41,368 nt of DNA from an uncultured Selenomonadales bacterium (GTDB taxonomy: Bacteria; Bacillota; Negativicutes; Selenomonadales; Selenomonadaceae), in assembly GCA_937877545.1 (NCBI GenBank), contig CALFJE010000104.1, positions 1 through 41,368 of the forward strand, written 5' to 3'. This document shows positions 24,256 to 32,608 of the stretch, piece after piece. The notes under the pieces are model-generated. The model made no database searches and had not been told where the DNA came from. It worked only from the letters and a program-made list of their open reading frames with translations. A program made the position numbers and the translations under genes. Within the stretch, counting starts at the first letter, position 1. Each line of letters begins with the position of its first letter.

Positions 24256-25284
24256 TTACTTCAGTTCCGCGAAGTACTTAATGGTGCGAACCATTTGCGA
24301 AGTGTAGGAGTTTTCGTTGTCATACCAGGAAACGACTTGAACGAGCGTGTTGCCGTCGCCGATGGGGCTGACCATGGTCTGGGTTGCGTCGAAGAGCGAG
24401 CCGAATTTCATGCCGATGATGTCGCTGGAGACGATTTCCTCTTCGTTGTAGCCGAAGGATTCATTAGCCGCCGCTTTCATGGCTTCGTTGATTTGCTCTT
24501 TGGTGACTTCGCCTTTGACAACCGCGAAGAGGAGCGTGGTCGAGCCGGTCGGGGTCGGGACGCGCTGTGCTGCGCCGATGAGTTTGCCCTTCAATTCGGG
24601 GATAACGAGACCGATAGCTTTCGCTGCGCCGGTGCTGTTCGGAACGATGTTGCATGCGCCTGCGCGGGAGCGACGGAGGTCGCCTTTACGCTGCGGACCG
24701 TCGAGGATCATTTGGTCGCCGGTGTAAGCGTGAATGGTCGCCATAATGCCGCTCTGAATCGGAGCGAGGTTGTGGAGAGCCTGCGTCATAGGAGCCAAGC
24801 AGTTGGTGGTACAAGAAGCCGCCGAAAGAACTTTCACGTCCGGGGTAAGGGTCTTGTGGTTGACGTTGTAGACGATAGTCGGGAGGTCATTGCCGGCAGG
24901 AGCCGAGATAACGACTTTCTTCGCGCCTGCTTCCAAGTGTGCGGAGGCTTTCTCTTTGCTGGTGTAGAAGCCCGTGCACTCGAGGACGACGTCAACTTCA
25001 TGCTTGCCCCAGGGGATTTCTTTCGCGTCTTTGATGGCGTAGATGATGATCTCTTTGCCGTCGACAACGATGGAATTCTCTTTAGCTTCAACTTGGTGCT
25101 TGCCTTCGCCGATTTTGCCGCAGAAACCGCCCTGCGCGGTATCATACTTCAAAAGGTGCGCGAGCATTTTCGGGCTGGTGAGGTCGTTGATAGCGACAAC
25201 TTCGTAGCCCTCTGCGTCGAACATCTGACGGAAAGCGAGACGACCGATACGACCGAAACCATTGATAGCAACTTTAACAGCCAT
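24256..25284 (-). CDS. gap: glyceraldehyde-3-phosphate dehydrogenase, type I
   Basis: The start is the ATG at 25284 (MAVKVAINGFGRIGRLAF), which has GGGAGG upstream; a further in-frame start 7 codons earlier overlaps the RBS. 342 residues. NINGFGRIGR-type Rossmann start for NAD, the catalytic Cys in SAASCTTNCLAPM, HAYTGDQMILDGP, RRSRAGACNIVPNSTGAAKA, and WYDNENSYTSQMVRT. It oxidises glyceraldehyde-3-phosphate to 1,3-bisphosphoglycerate. It is the first gene of the glycolytic cluster and sits behind a strong promoter. Confidence 0.98.
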   Translation of the reverse strand: MAVKVAINGFGRIGRLAFRQMFDAEGYEVVAINDLTSPKMLAHLLKYDTAQGGFCGKIGEGKHQVEAKENSIVVDGKEIIIYAIKDAKEIPWGKHEVDVVLECTGFYTSKEKASAHLEAGAKKVVISAPAGNDLPTIVYNVNHKTLTPDVKVLSAASCTTNCLAPMTQALHNLAPIQSGIMATIHAYTGDQMILDGPQRKGDLRRSRAGACNIVPNSTGAAKAIGLVIPELKGKLIGAAQRVPTPTGSTTLLFAVVKGEVTKEQINEAMKAAANESFGYNEEEIVSSDIIGMKFGSLFDATQTMVSPIGDGNTLVQVVSWYDNENSYTSQMVRTIKYFAELK

Positions 25285-25344
25285 TAAAAATACCTCCCTA
25301 TACACTTTAGAAACTCTCGAAGAATAAGCTTCATCTTGTTTGCT

Positions 25345-25373
25345 ATGTTACAACAATTTTTGGGGGGTGTCAA
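25345..25373 (-). promoter_or_regulatory. sigma70 promoter of the gap-pgk-tpiA cluster
   Basis: On the minus strand: consensus TTGACA, a 17-nt spacer and TAACAT, about 60 nt before the gap ATG. It is back to back with the promoter of the GT2 gene on the other strand. Confidence 0.8.
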
Positions 25374-25408
25374 CAAATTTTCGGAACATTTTTAACGTTA
25401 TTTTAAGT

Positions 25409-25437
25409 TTGCAAGTTGAAGTTCAATGTGCTATAGT
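25409..25437 (+). promoter_or_regulatory. promoter of the GT2 pair
   Basis: TTGCAA, 17 nt, TATAGT, with a TGC extension before the -10. The ATG follows 35 nt downstream. Confidence 0.7.
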
Positions 25438-25472
25438 TTTTGGAAAAATTTCTTAGATATGGAGAATCACAA

Positions 25473-26633
25473 ATGGCTAAACAAAAAAGCAAAACCCCTG
25501 CGCGTAAACCGGCACCCAAAAATGTCGCCGCGCCCGTTCCCAAACCTGCAGTCCACGCCGCCCCCGCGCCCGTTCCGGTGTTGCCGGCGGTGTCGGTTAT
25601 CCTTCCCATGTACAATTCGGCGCGTTACATAAAATCCTGCGTGCAGAGCGTGCTCAATCAGACGTTCGGCGCGTTTGAGCTGATTTGCGTCGACGACGGC
25701 TCCACCGACGATACGGTCAACATCGTCATGGAGCTTGCCAAGCAGGACGGGCGCATTCGTCTTGTGCGCCATGCAAGGAATTCGGGGGCGGCGAGCGAGC
25801 CGCGCAATACGGGCATCCGCCTCAGCCGCGGAAAATATATCGGCTTCCTCGACTCCGACGACATGTATACGCCCACTGCCCTTGCCGAACTCGTCAGCGT
25901 CGCCGAAAAGTGGAACGCCGACGTCGTCCATACCGAGCAGGTTTACTTCCCCGAAAATCAGACTATCGACGTTACGCCCCAAACCAAGTTCACGACCTTT
26001 AGCAAGGAGACGGGCGGTTTTGCCAAGGAGCCGGTGCTTGAGACCGATAACCTCGCCGAGCGCGTCCAAATGTTTTGCAGAGGGAGGCTCTTCGGCTGGG
26101 TTCACAATAAGCTTTACCGCCGCGATATGCTCATGGAGCGCAATATTTACTTCGACAAGCTGTTGACTTCGGAGGACATTGTTTTTTACTTCAAGGTCAT
26201 GTGTACCGCACCCCGCGTCGTCCGCGTTCCGAATATCATTTACATTTACCGCCACAATCCCAATTCGATTACGCGCAAAATGGTTTCTATCGAACAATCC
26301 ATGCACGCGTTGACGCACCTGATGATTGAGGGTACCAAGGTTATGGATGACTTCATGAACGGCATTGAGTTTTTCGTGAAGAATCCGCAATTCCGCCAGT
26401 TGCCGATTGACTACATCGTTCAGCAACATTTGATTTGGACGCAACGTTTCTACGACAAGTATTCGACGGTTCAGCTGGAGCCGCTCGTGCGCAAGGAGCT
26501 TAGCAAGTATTGCGGCGAGCATACGGCGTTCTTTGCCTACATTTACAATACGGTGCACGTCTATCGCCAGCGGCTCATCAACAACGACAAGCAGATTCGC
26601 GAGTTGCAAGCCAAAGTCGGGGGCGGCGCGTGA
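25473..26633 (+). CDS. GT2 family glycosyltransferase with Lys/Pro/Ala-rich N-terminal tail
   Basis: The start is the ATG with GGAG 9 nt upstream (386 residues); an earlier TTG has no RBS. Residues 2-38 form a basic, low-complexity tail (QKSKTPARKPAPKN; PAPVPVLP). The GT-A domain starts at about 39: VSVILPMYNSARYI, CVDDGSTDDT (first Asp site), and FLDSDDMYTP (DxD metal site). SEDIVFYFKVM lies near the acceptor side. GT2 enzymes add sugars to surface glycans or glycoproteins. The tail may anchor the enzyme to acidic lipid or protein partners. It is followed after 1 nt by a second GT2. Confidence 0.9.
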   Translation: MAKQKSKTPARKPAPKNVAAPVPKPAVHAAPAPVPVLPAVSVILPMYNSARYIKSCVQSVLNQTFGAFELICVDDGSTDDTVNIVMELAKQDGRIRLVRHARNSGAASEPRNTGIRLSRGKYIGFLDSDDMYTPTALAELVSVAEKWNADVVHTEQVYFPENQTIDVTPQTKFTTFSKETGGFAKEPVLETDNLAERVQMFCRGRLFGWVHNKLYRRDMLMERNIYFDKLLTSEDIVFYFKVMCTAPRVVRVPNIIYIYRHNPNSITRKMVSIEQSMHALTHLMIEGTKVMDDFMNGIEFFVKNPQFRQLPIDYIVQQHLIWTQRFYDKYSTVQLEPLVRKELSKYCGEHTAFFAYIYNTVHVYRQRLINNDKQIRELQAKVGGGA

Positions 26634-26634
26634 T

Positions 26635-27801
26635 ATGGCGCGACGAATCGGAATGCGTCGGCGCAACGTCGCGAGGAAGAAAATTCCGCTGGTGTCCGTG
26701 ATAATCCCGATGTACAATTCGGCGAAATTCATACCGCAGACGCTGGAGAGTTTGCTCTACCAGACGATGAAAGATTTCGAGGTCGTGGTGGTAGACGACT
26801 GTTCCACGGATAACAGCGTCGAGGTCGTCGAGGGTTTCAAGCCGCGATTTGATTCGCAGGCTGTTAAGCTCCATATTGTCAAGCTTCCGAAGAATACCGG
26901 CACGCCCGGTATTTCGCGCAACCTGGGTATCAATTTCGCATGCGGGAAGTATATAGCCTTCCTCGACAGCGACGACCTTTTTACCAAGACCGCCCTTGAG
27001 GAGCTTACAACCCTCGCTGAAGAGTATCAAGCTGAAATTGTGCGAATGTATAATCATTGGGTTTTGTGGGAAGAGAAAGCTCGCTTTGCCGATGATCCTG
27101 CGTTCACTGATATGACTGCATTAACTAATTCCGCGAATTGGTCTTTGCGAAGTGAACGTCCCAATGCACAATTATCCGCCCCGGTTTTAATTTCCCAAGA
27201 AATTTCGGAGCGATTAAAGCTTTTTTTGAACCAAGACGTTTTTTGGTCAAGTGTAGTTCAATTTTATCGAAGGGATTTTCTCGTCTCCAACAAGCTTTCA
27301 TTTTCGCCAATGTTAAAGTCTGAGGATGCGCCTTTCATCTTTGAGTGCCTGTTGGCAACCGAAAAGTATCTGCTTGTCCCGAACGTCACTTATATTGTCC
27401 GCCCGCGCCTTGATTCTGCCAGCCGAACTAATGGACAGCAAATCAACCTCGAAAATTATTTTCATAAAAATATCGCGGCGTGGCGGGAGGGCTTTAACGA
27501 GTTTGAGCGAGTCATGAAAAAATTTCCATTTTTCTCTTCGCACGTCAATTATCGTTATGCTGTACTGGATTTTTTCTTTCAAAGAAGTTTTTCGAGATAT
27601 GCGGAAATGTGGATGGCTTATACGCAAATTCCGCCATTCCGACTCAACGAATTAGTCAAGCGCGAATTCCACCCCGACGACGCGGCGTTTAGTGCCTACC
27701 TGTTCAACACGGTAAACATTTATCGGCTTCAGCTCATGAAGTTTCAACAGGAAAACCTCGCACTGAAAAATGAATTGCAAAAGTATCGCTCGGCAAAATA
27801 A
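26635..27801 (+). CDS. second GT2 family glycosyltransferase, mosaic base composition
   Basis: The ATG at 26635 follows the first GT2 stop by 1 nt; 388 residues. After a basic N-terminus (ARRIGMRRRNVARKK) comes VSVIIPMYNSAKFI, VVDDCSTDNS and the DxD-type FLDSDDLFTK. The N-terminal third and the last about 60 residues (FHPDDAAFSAYLFNTVNIYR) are clearly paralogous to the first GT2 (FFAYIYNTVHVYR). The middle, about nt 27040-27640, is visibly richer in A+T and diverges, as if the acceptor-binding part had been exchanged by recombination. It probably extends the same surface glycan. Donor and acceptor unknown. Confidence 0.88.
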   Translation: MARRIGMRRRNVARKKIPLVSVIIPMYNSAKFIPQTLESLLYQTMKDFEVVVVDDCSTDNSVEVVEGFKPRFDSQAVKLHIVKLPKNTGTPGISRNLGINFACGKYIAFLDSDDLFTKTALEELTTLAEEYQAEIVRMYNHWVLWEEKARFADDPAFTDMTALTNSANWSLRSERPNAQLSAPVLISQEISERLKLFLNQDVFWSSVVQFYRRDFLVSNKLSFSPMLKSEDAPFIFECLLATEKYLLVPNVTYIVRPRLDSASRTNGQQINLENYFHKNIAAWREGFNEFERVMKKFPFFSSHVNYRYAVLDFFFQRSFSRYAEMWMAYTQIPPFRLNELVKREFHPDDAAFSAYLFNTVNIYRLQLMKFQQENLALKNELQKYRSAK

Positions 27802-27841
27802 AAAAAATTATCTCCCCGCTACTCGGCGAGGAGATTTTTTA
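27801..27841. terminator. bidirectional terminator between GT2 genes and prfA
   Basis: ATCTCCCCGC and GCGAGGAGAT (one mismatch) with a 6-nt loop, flanked by A7 on the left and T6 on the right. Serves the GT2 pair (+) and the prfA end (-). Confidence 0.8.
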
Positions 27842-28906
27842 TTGCGTGGCTGATAGTTTTTGGGAACGGTCGGCGGTTATCAGGGCGGCGATGAATTCGT
27901 CAAGGTCGCCGTTCAAAACCGCGTCGAGCTTGTAGAGCGTCAAGCCGATTCTGTGGTCGGTGACGCGTCCTTGAGGAAAATTGTACGTGCGAATCCGCCC
28001 GCTCCTGTCGCCGCTCCCGACTTGGCTTTTCCTGTCGGCGGCAATGGCTTCCGCTTGCTCACTTACCGCCAAATCCTTGACGCGTGCTCGCAGGACGCGC
28101 ATAGCCTTTTCCTTGTTTTTGAGCTGAGATTTTTCGTCTTGGCACTGAACGACGATACCCGTCGGCAAATGCGTGATTCTAATCGCCGTCTCGGTGCGGT
28201 TGACGTATTGCCCGCCCGCGCCGCTCGCGCAGTAGGTATCAATCCGCAAATCGCCGGGGTTAATCTCAACGTCAACCTCCTCGGCTTCGGGCATGACGGC
28301 GACGGTTACCGCGCTGGTATGAATTCGTCCGCCGCTTTCCGTCACGGGCACGCGTTGCACACGGTGAATCCCGCGCTCGTACTTGAGCTTGCTGAACGCG
28401 CCCGCGCCCTCAACCGTGAAAATAACCTCCTTAAAGCCGCCAATCGTCGTCGGATTTGAATCAACAATATCGACGCGCCAACCTTGCCGCTCGGCGTAGC
28501 GGGTATACATGCGGAACAGGTCGCCCGCGAACAGAGCCGCCTCCTCGCCGCCCACGCCGCCGCGTATCTCCATGACGACGTTGCGCTCGTCGTTGGGGTC
28601 TTTGGGCAAAAGCAATATCGGAAGTTCCGCATCCAGCTCGGCTTTAGTCTTGCGCAAATCGGCAAGTTCCTCCGCCGCCAATGTTTTCAGGTCTTCGTCC
28701 GTCGAAGTTTCCAGTAAAGCTTTGTCTTCGTCAATCTGCGCGGAAACTTTTTTGTATTCGCGGAGCTTGGCGATTATCGGTACAAGCGCGGCGTGTTCGC
28801 GAGTGAGTGCCGTGAATTTTTCCACATCCGCCACGACAGAGGGGTCACCCAATCGCGCTTCGATCTCTGCGAAATGTTCTTCCAGCTTTGCAAATTTATC
28901 AAGCAT
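27839..28906 (-). CDS. prfA: peptide chain release factor 1
   Basis: The start is taken at the ATG at 28906 (MLDKFAKLEEHFAEIEARL), matching typical RF1 N-termini; a GTG three codons upstream is the alternative. 355 residues. The PxT-type stop-codon recognition is in RVQRVPVTESGGRIHTS, and the GGQ hydrolysis motif is ASGAGGQYVNRTET. It releases peptides at UAA/UAG on the ribosome. The start overlaps the sufU stop, so it is coupled to the Suf operon; no prmC follows in the window. Confidence 0.95.
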   Translation of the reverse strand: MLDKFAKLEEHFAEIEARLGDPSVVADVEKFTALTREHAALVPIIAKLREYKKVSAQIDEDKALLETSTDEDLKTLAAEELADLRKTKAELDAELPILLLPKDPNDERNVVMEIRGGVGGEEAALFAGDLFRMYTRYAERQGWRVDIVDSNPTTIGGFKEVIFTVEGAGAFSKLKYERGIHRVQRVPVTESGGRIHTSAVTVAVMPEAEEVDVEINPGDLRIDTYCASGAGGQYVNRTETAIRITHLPTGIVVQCQDEKSQLKNKEKAMRVLRARVKDLAVSEQAEAIAADRKSQVGSGDRSGRIRTYNFPQGRVTDHRIGLTLYKLDAVLNGDLDEFIAALITADRSQKLSATQ

Positions 28907-29333
28907 GAGCTGCACCGTCCAAACATTTGTCGAGGGTGTGCCAAGCCAAAGTCGCGCACTTGACGCGAGCGGGCATCGTCGAAATATTTTTCAGAGCCGC
29001 CGCCTCGTCCAAGGGCTCAAGCTCGGCGTCGTCGGTAATGTCGCCGTGAATCATATCGATAAAAAGCTCCGCCAATCGCCGCGCCTCCGCGACTGTCTTG
29101 CCGCGCAGAAGCTCAATCATCATGTCGGTCGACGCCTGCGATATGGCGCAACCCGCCCCGTTAAACGCCGCGTCCTTAATCACGCCGCCCTCAACCTCAA
29201 GCTCCAAAGTTATTTCGTCGCCGCAACTGGGATTGTGCCCGCGCTCGCGTATCGTCGCATTAGTCAACGCACGCCGATTTTCCCGCGCCTTGCTGTGCTC
29301 GGCTATCAGTTCCGTGTAAATGTCTTCAAGCAA
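28899..29333 (-). CDS. sufU: SufU/NifU-like Fe-S assembly protein
   Basis: A 144-residue protein with the three ligand cysteines of SufU: NPSCGD, GAGCAIS and ARVKCATLAW. In Firmicutes SufU carries persulfide sulfur from SufS, with zinc in the site, to the SufBCD scaffold. The likely start is TTG inside the 3' end of sufS (overlapping frames). It lies between sufS and prfA. Length is normal. Confidence 0.9.
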   Translation of the reverse strand: MLEDIYTELIAEHSKARENRRALTNATIRERGHNPSCGDEITLELEVEGGVIKDAAFNGAGCAISQASTDMMIELLRGKTVAEARRLAELFIDMIHGDITDDAELEPLDEAAALKNISTMPARVKCATLAWHTLDKCLDGAAHA

Positions 29334-30546
29334 GCCGCATCACGCCCCTGACTTTTTGAATCGCCTCAATCAATCTCTCCACGTCTTGCCGCGTGTTGTA
29401 AAAGTAAAAGCTCGCCCGACACGTCGCGTTTTGCCCCAAGTATTTCATAAGCGGCTGGGCGCAATGATGTCCGGCGCGAATCGCCACGCCTTCCGCGTCC
29501 AATATCGTCGCCACGTCGTGAGGGTGCACGTCCTTAACGTTGAACGTCACGATACCGATTTTATTTGCCGCGTCGCAACCGTACAGCTCGACATAGGGCA
29601 ACCGTTTCAGCTCGCCTATCGCGTAAGTCGTCAAGTCGCGTTCAATTCGTTCGATTTCGTCGAAGCCGACTCCGCGCAGATAGTCAATCGCCGCCGCCAA
29701 GCCTGCCGCTCCGCCGACGTTTTGAGTCCCCGCCTCGAATTTTTGTGGCAATTCGGCATAAGTCGTTGCCTGCTCCTCGACATATTCTATCATGTCGCCG
29801 CCGCTCAGGAATGGGGGCATTGATTCAAGCAGAGCCCGCTTGCCGTAAAGCACGCCGATTCCCATTGGTGACAGCATTTTATGCCCCGAAAACGCCAGAA
29901 AGTCCGCGTCGAGGGCTTGCACGTCAACGGGGATGTGCGGTACCGATTGCGCCCCGTCGACCACAATGACCGCTCCGACTTCGTGAGCCCGCGCCGCCAA
30001 TCCCTTTACGTCGTTGACAAGCCCCAGTACGTTTGAGGTTTGCGTGACGGCTAAAATTTTCGTGCGCGTGGAAAGTTTCTTATCAATATCAGCCTGCGAA
30101 AGATTTCCGTCCGCGTCAAGATAAATGTAATTCAACTTCGCGCCGGTCGCTTGAGCTACTCGTTGCCACGGTACCAAGTTAGAGTGATGTTCCGCTATTG
30201 TGATTAAAATTTCGTCGCCAGCTTTTAAATTCGGCAAGCCGTAGCTGTAAGCGATTAAGTTCAGCGATTCGGTTGCGTTTTTGGTGAAGATGATTTCCCG
30301 CGCAGATTTGGCGTTGAGAAATTTGGCGACCTTGCGGCGGGCGTCTTCGTAGACCTTCGTTGCCCTAACGCTAAGCTCGTAAACGCCGCGATGTGGATTG
30401 GCATTGCAACCGCCGTAGTAGCCGCAAATCGCCCGCACGACGTTTTGAGGCTTTTGCGTCGTCGCGCCGTTGTCCAGATACGCCAAGGGGTGCTCGTTCA
30501 TTTTACTGCGCAATATCGGGAAGTCGTCCAAAAAATTTTTATCCAT
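29326..30546 (-). CDS. sufS: cysteine desulfurase SufS
   Basis: The ATG at 30546 (DKNFLDDFPIL) with GGAGAG upstream is preferred over a TTG two codons earlier; 406 residues. PLP-dependent group II desulfurase: NGATTQKP and NANPHRGVYELS near the start, AEHHSNLVPWQ, FSGHKMLSPMG with the PLP Lys, and the catalytic Cys loop RAGHHCAQPLMKYL. It provides persulfide sulfur to SufU. The 5' end overlaps the PD-(D/E)XK gene stop and the 3' end overlaps sufU. Confidence 0.95.
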   Translation of the reverse strand: MDKNFLDDFPILRSKMNEHPLAYLDNGATTQKPQNVVRAICGYYGGCNANPHRGVYELSVRATKVYEDARRKVAKFLNAKSAREIIFTKNATESLNLIAYSYGLPNLKAGDEILITIAEHHSNLVPWQRVAQATGAKLNYIYLDADGNLSQADIDKKLSTRTKILAVTQTSNVLGLVNDVKGLAARAHEVGAVIVVDGAQSVPHIPVDVQALDADFLAFSGHKMLSPMGIGVLYGKRALLESMPPFLSGGDMIEYVEEQATTYAELPQKFEAGTQNVGGAAGLAAAIDYLRGVGFDEIERIERDLTTYAIGELKRLPYVELYGCDAANKIGIVTFNVKDVHPHDVATILDAEGVAIRAGHHCAQPLMKYLGQNATCRASFYFYNTRQDVERLIEAIQKVRGVMRLA

Positions 30547-31684
30547 AAACAAATCTCTCCAAAAGTTTTTCTATTTGCTTCATGACATGTTCGGCGAGGA
30601 CTTCAGATTCCACAACGTTCGTGAAGTAAATGAGATTGCCCTGCGCGTCGTGCAAATCTGTTCTGCCGACCAAACCGTTGAAGCTTTCTTTATACACGTC
30701 GACCATTTCTTGCGGCAAAATATTTCTTCCGTCGAGCAATGTTTTAACTTCCTTCTCTTTGTAAAGACCCTCTTTTATTTCGTTGGAAAAAATCATGAAG
30801 CCCGCGCAGAATGCCGTTGATTCGCCGATATAACTGCATTCGCCATTATAACAGCCCACTCGAAACCAAAGTTCCTTGTCGTCGTCGAACTTTATGACAT
30901 CGCCCGCCGCGTCGGTGCAGTAAAAACAGATACTGGGCCAAGAAAATGCTCTGCCAAAAAATCTGTCGATATATCGCTTATAAGTATAGCAGTCGCCGAT
31001 TTCCATACGTCTGTTGCCGCCGCGTTTGAGATGATATTTCCTGCAAAAGCTTTCGTCAAAGCGTTTATCAAGAGCCGTGAAAAAATTATCAACAATGCCT
31101 GTTTGACGTTGCAAATCGGGTCTGAGCATTCCTCTAATTTCTTTGGAAACGCTTTCCAAGTTGTTCTTCGTATCAATATCTTTTGGGGGATTATCCTCAC
31201 AATCAACAATCCAAGAAAAACCTTCCGAGCAAAATGCAACGGCGTCTATTTTGTCCGAGCGGATGAAATTTGACCTGTCTGGGAATCCAAAATCGCCCGC
31301 GCTTTCCCTTGAAGGAGAATCCCCTTCCGGCGTCAAGTAGTAGAGAACGGGCGGCTCGGTTAAGGCATGTCGTTCATGATATTTTTCCGCTTCGAGCCAA
31401 TAATCGCGACACTGATTGTCTTGTTCTCTGTAGTCCTCACCTGTCTTGACTTCAACCGGTATGAAACGCTTATTCGTAATGATTGCCAAATCGATATAGC
31501 GCGTGCGTCCGATAAATTGCGTCGGATATTGATGATAGACTTTCGTAGTCGACAGCTCCGCCGCCGTCATGTTAAGGCGCAGAACGTGTTTATCGAACAA
31601 TTCAAGGTAGAGACGCCAACGTTCGGAATTTTTTTCGGGCGATAGAAGTTCGTACATCAGATTGGTTAATTCAGTTTCTTGCAT
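30539..31684 (-). CDS. PD-(D/E)XK nuclease-superfamily protein embedded in the suf operon
   Basis: A 381-residue protein. Residues 60-90 carry a restriction-fold signature: RYIDLAIITNKRFIPVEVKTG, with D65 and the E/K pair in EVK. This resembles the PDDEXK_4-type family of uncharacterised ATPase-associated nucleases. The rest is mostly unassigned and rich in charged residues, with several cysteines. The ATG at 31684 lies 14 nt inside the 3' end of sufD, and its stop lies inside the sufS start region, so it is fully coupled within the Suf genes. The fold is from motif; activity and any link to Fe-S assembly are unknown. Confidence 0.75.
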   Translation of the reverse strand: MQETELTNLMYELLSPEKNSERWRLYLELFDKHVLRLNMTAAELSTTKVYHQYPTQFIGRTRYIDLAIITNKRFIPVEVKTGEDYREQDNQCRDYWLEAEKYHERHALTEPPVLYYLTPEGDSPSRESAGDFGFPDRSNFIRSDKIDAVAFCSEGFSWIVDCEDNPPKDIDTKNNLESVSKEIRGMLRPDLQRQTGIVDNFFTALDKRFDESFCRKYHLKRGGNRRMEIGDCYTYKRYIDRFFGRAFSWPSICFYCTDAAGDVIKFDDDKELWFRVGCYNGECSYIGESTAFCAGFMIFSNEIKEGLYKEKEVKTLLDGRNILPQEMVDVYKESFNGLVGRTDLHDAQGNLIYFTNVVESEVLAEHVMKQIEKLLERFVYG

Positions 31685-32420
31685 TAGAAAGCCTCCGTTG
31701 CAGAGTAGCTAACAGCTCGCCGCGCAGATTTTCATCGGGTATCCTGTCAATTACGGGATTGAACGCCGCCTCCACGATTAGCCGCGTCGCCTCCGATTTG
31801 TCGAGCCCGCGACTCATCAGATAAAAAATTTTCTCCGAATCAAGCCGCCCGACGCTCACCGCGTGATGACCGTCCACTTCGTCCTCTGCGGCTAGCATGA
31901 GCGGTACCGAACGATTGCGCGTGCCGGAAGACAGGATTATAACCTCCTCCAGTTCACGCCCGGTTGAGCCCTTTGCGCCCCGTTGAAAGTCCAAAGTCCC
32001 GCGAAAGATTTTGTCGCAAGTGTCGTTCAATGCGCCGCGCACGTTCATATTCGCTTTAGTACGTTTGCCGCGTTGACGAATCACGTAATTGAAATCCAAA
32101 TGCCGCGAACCGTCGCCGAGGTAGACCGCCTCCAAATCAGCCGCCGAATCGTCGCCGTGCAAGTCAATCTCCACATCTGCCGAGTAGTCGCCGCTCCCCG
32201 CGTCCGCCGATATGAATTCAACCTTCGCGCCCGCGCCGACCGTTATTTTTATTCGACGAGCAATATTTTCCGCGCCCGTGTTCACTTCGGCTAAAATTTG
32301 CGTTTCGCCGTCGGGCACGTCTATGATTTGCTCCTCAATCTGCGCGGAAGCTTTAACGTCATTGACGCCGAGCCAACGCCACGTCCGCAACGGTATCGTT
32401 CCCAAAAATTTTTCGTCCAT
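31671..32420 (-). CDS. sufD: Fe-S scaffold subunit SufD, short form
   Basis: The 249-residue protein is homologous to the beta-helix core of SufB/SufD: GDGSRHLDFNYVIRQRGKRT, AAEDEVDGHHAVSVGRLDSE (conserved His region), and YLMSRGLDKSEATRLIVEAA. It is shorter than the usual SufD (350 or more), lacking most of the N-terminal helical part. In the SufBCD complex it pairs with SufB. RBS GGAGGG lies before the ATG. First gene of the second suf block, with its own promoter. Confidence 0.88.
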   Translation of the reverse strand: MDEKFLGTIPLRTWRWLGVNDVKASAQIEEQIIDVPDGETQILAEVNTGAENIARRIKITVGAGAKVEFISADAGSGDYSADVEIDLHGDDSAADLEAVYLGDGSRHLDFNYVIRQRGKRTKANMNVRGALNDTCDKIFRGTLDFQRGAKGSTGRELEEVIILSSGTRNRSVPLMLAAEDEVDGHHAVSVGRLDSEKIFYLMSRGLDKSEATRLIVEAAFNPVIDRIPDENLRGELLATLQRRLSNARN

Positions 32421-32443
32421 AATTTTCCCTCCGCTTTTGATTC

Positions 32444-32471
32444 ATTGTACACGGCGGCAAAAAAAAATCAA
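32444..32471 (-). promoter_or_regulatory. promoter of sufD operon
   Basis: On the minus strand: TTGATT, 16 nt, TACAAT, about 24 nt before the sufD ATG. Confidence 0.65.
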
Positions 32472-32507
32472 CCTGCCCGCGTTTGCAGGAGGCTGACTAT
32501 GAATTTT

Positions 32508-32531
32508 TTAGAACGCGGGAACAATCGCGGT
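32508..32531 (-). pseudogene. duplicated 3' tail of metQ
   Basis: Read on the minus strand, this short stretch ends in TAIVPAF followed by TAA, nearly repeating the last codons of intact metQ (GAIVPAF, TGA at 32609-32611) about 100 nt away. It looks like the scar of a tandem metQ duplication reduced by deletion. It is too short to encode a product. Confidence 0.5.
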
Positions 32532-32549
32532 TACTTTTAAAAAGTAACC
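32529..32549. repeat. perfect 21-nt palindrome
   Basis: GGTTACTTTT-A-AAAAGTAACC: two perfect 10-nt arms around one base, adjoining the metQ tail scar. No T tract follows in either direction. Could be an operator, a transcript hairpin or a recombination endpoint. Confidence 0.45.
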
Positions 32550-32608
32550 AAACAGCAGTCGCGCTGAATCGTTACGACTTTTGAACCGTCCTCGCCGCGC
32601 CTTTAATT

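Noticed and set aside
24295..25287. 330-codon plus-strand open frame opposite gap
   Set aside because: Antisense to a textbook GAPDH gene.
32441..32560. palindrome as terminator of sufD or metQ
   Set aside because: No T tract follows on either strand and the position relative to stops does not fit.
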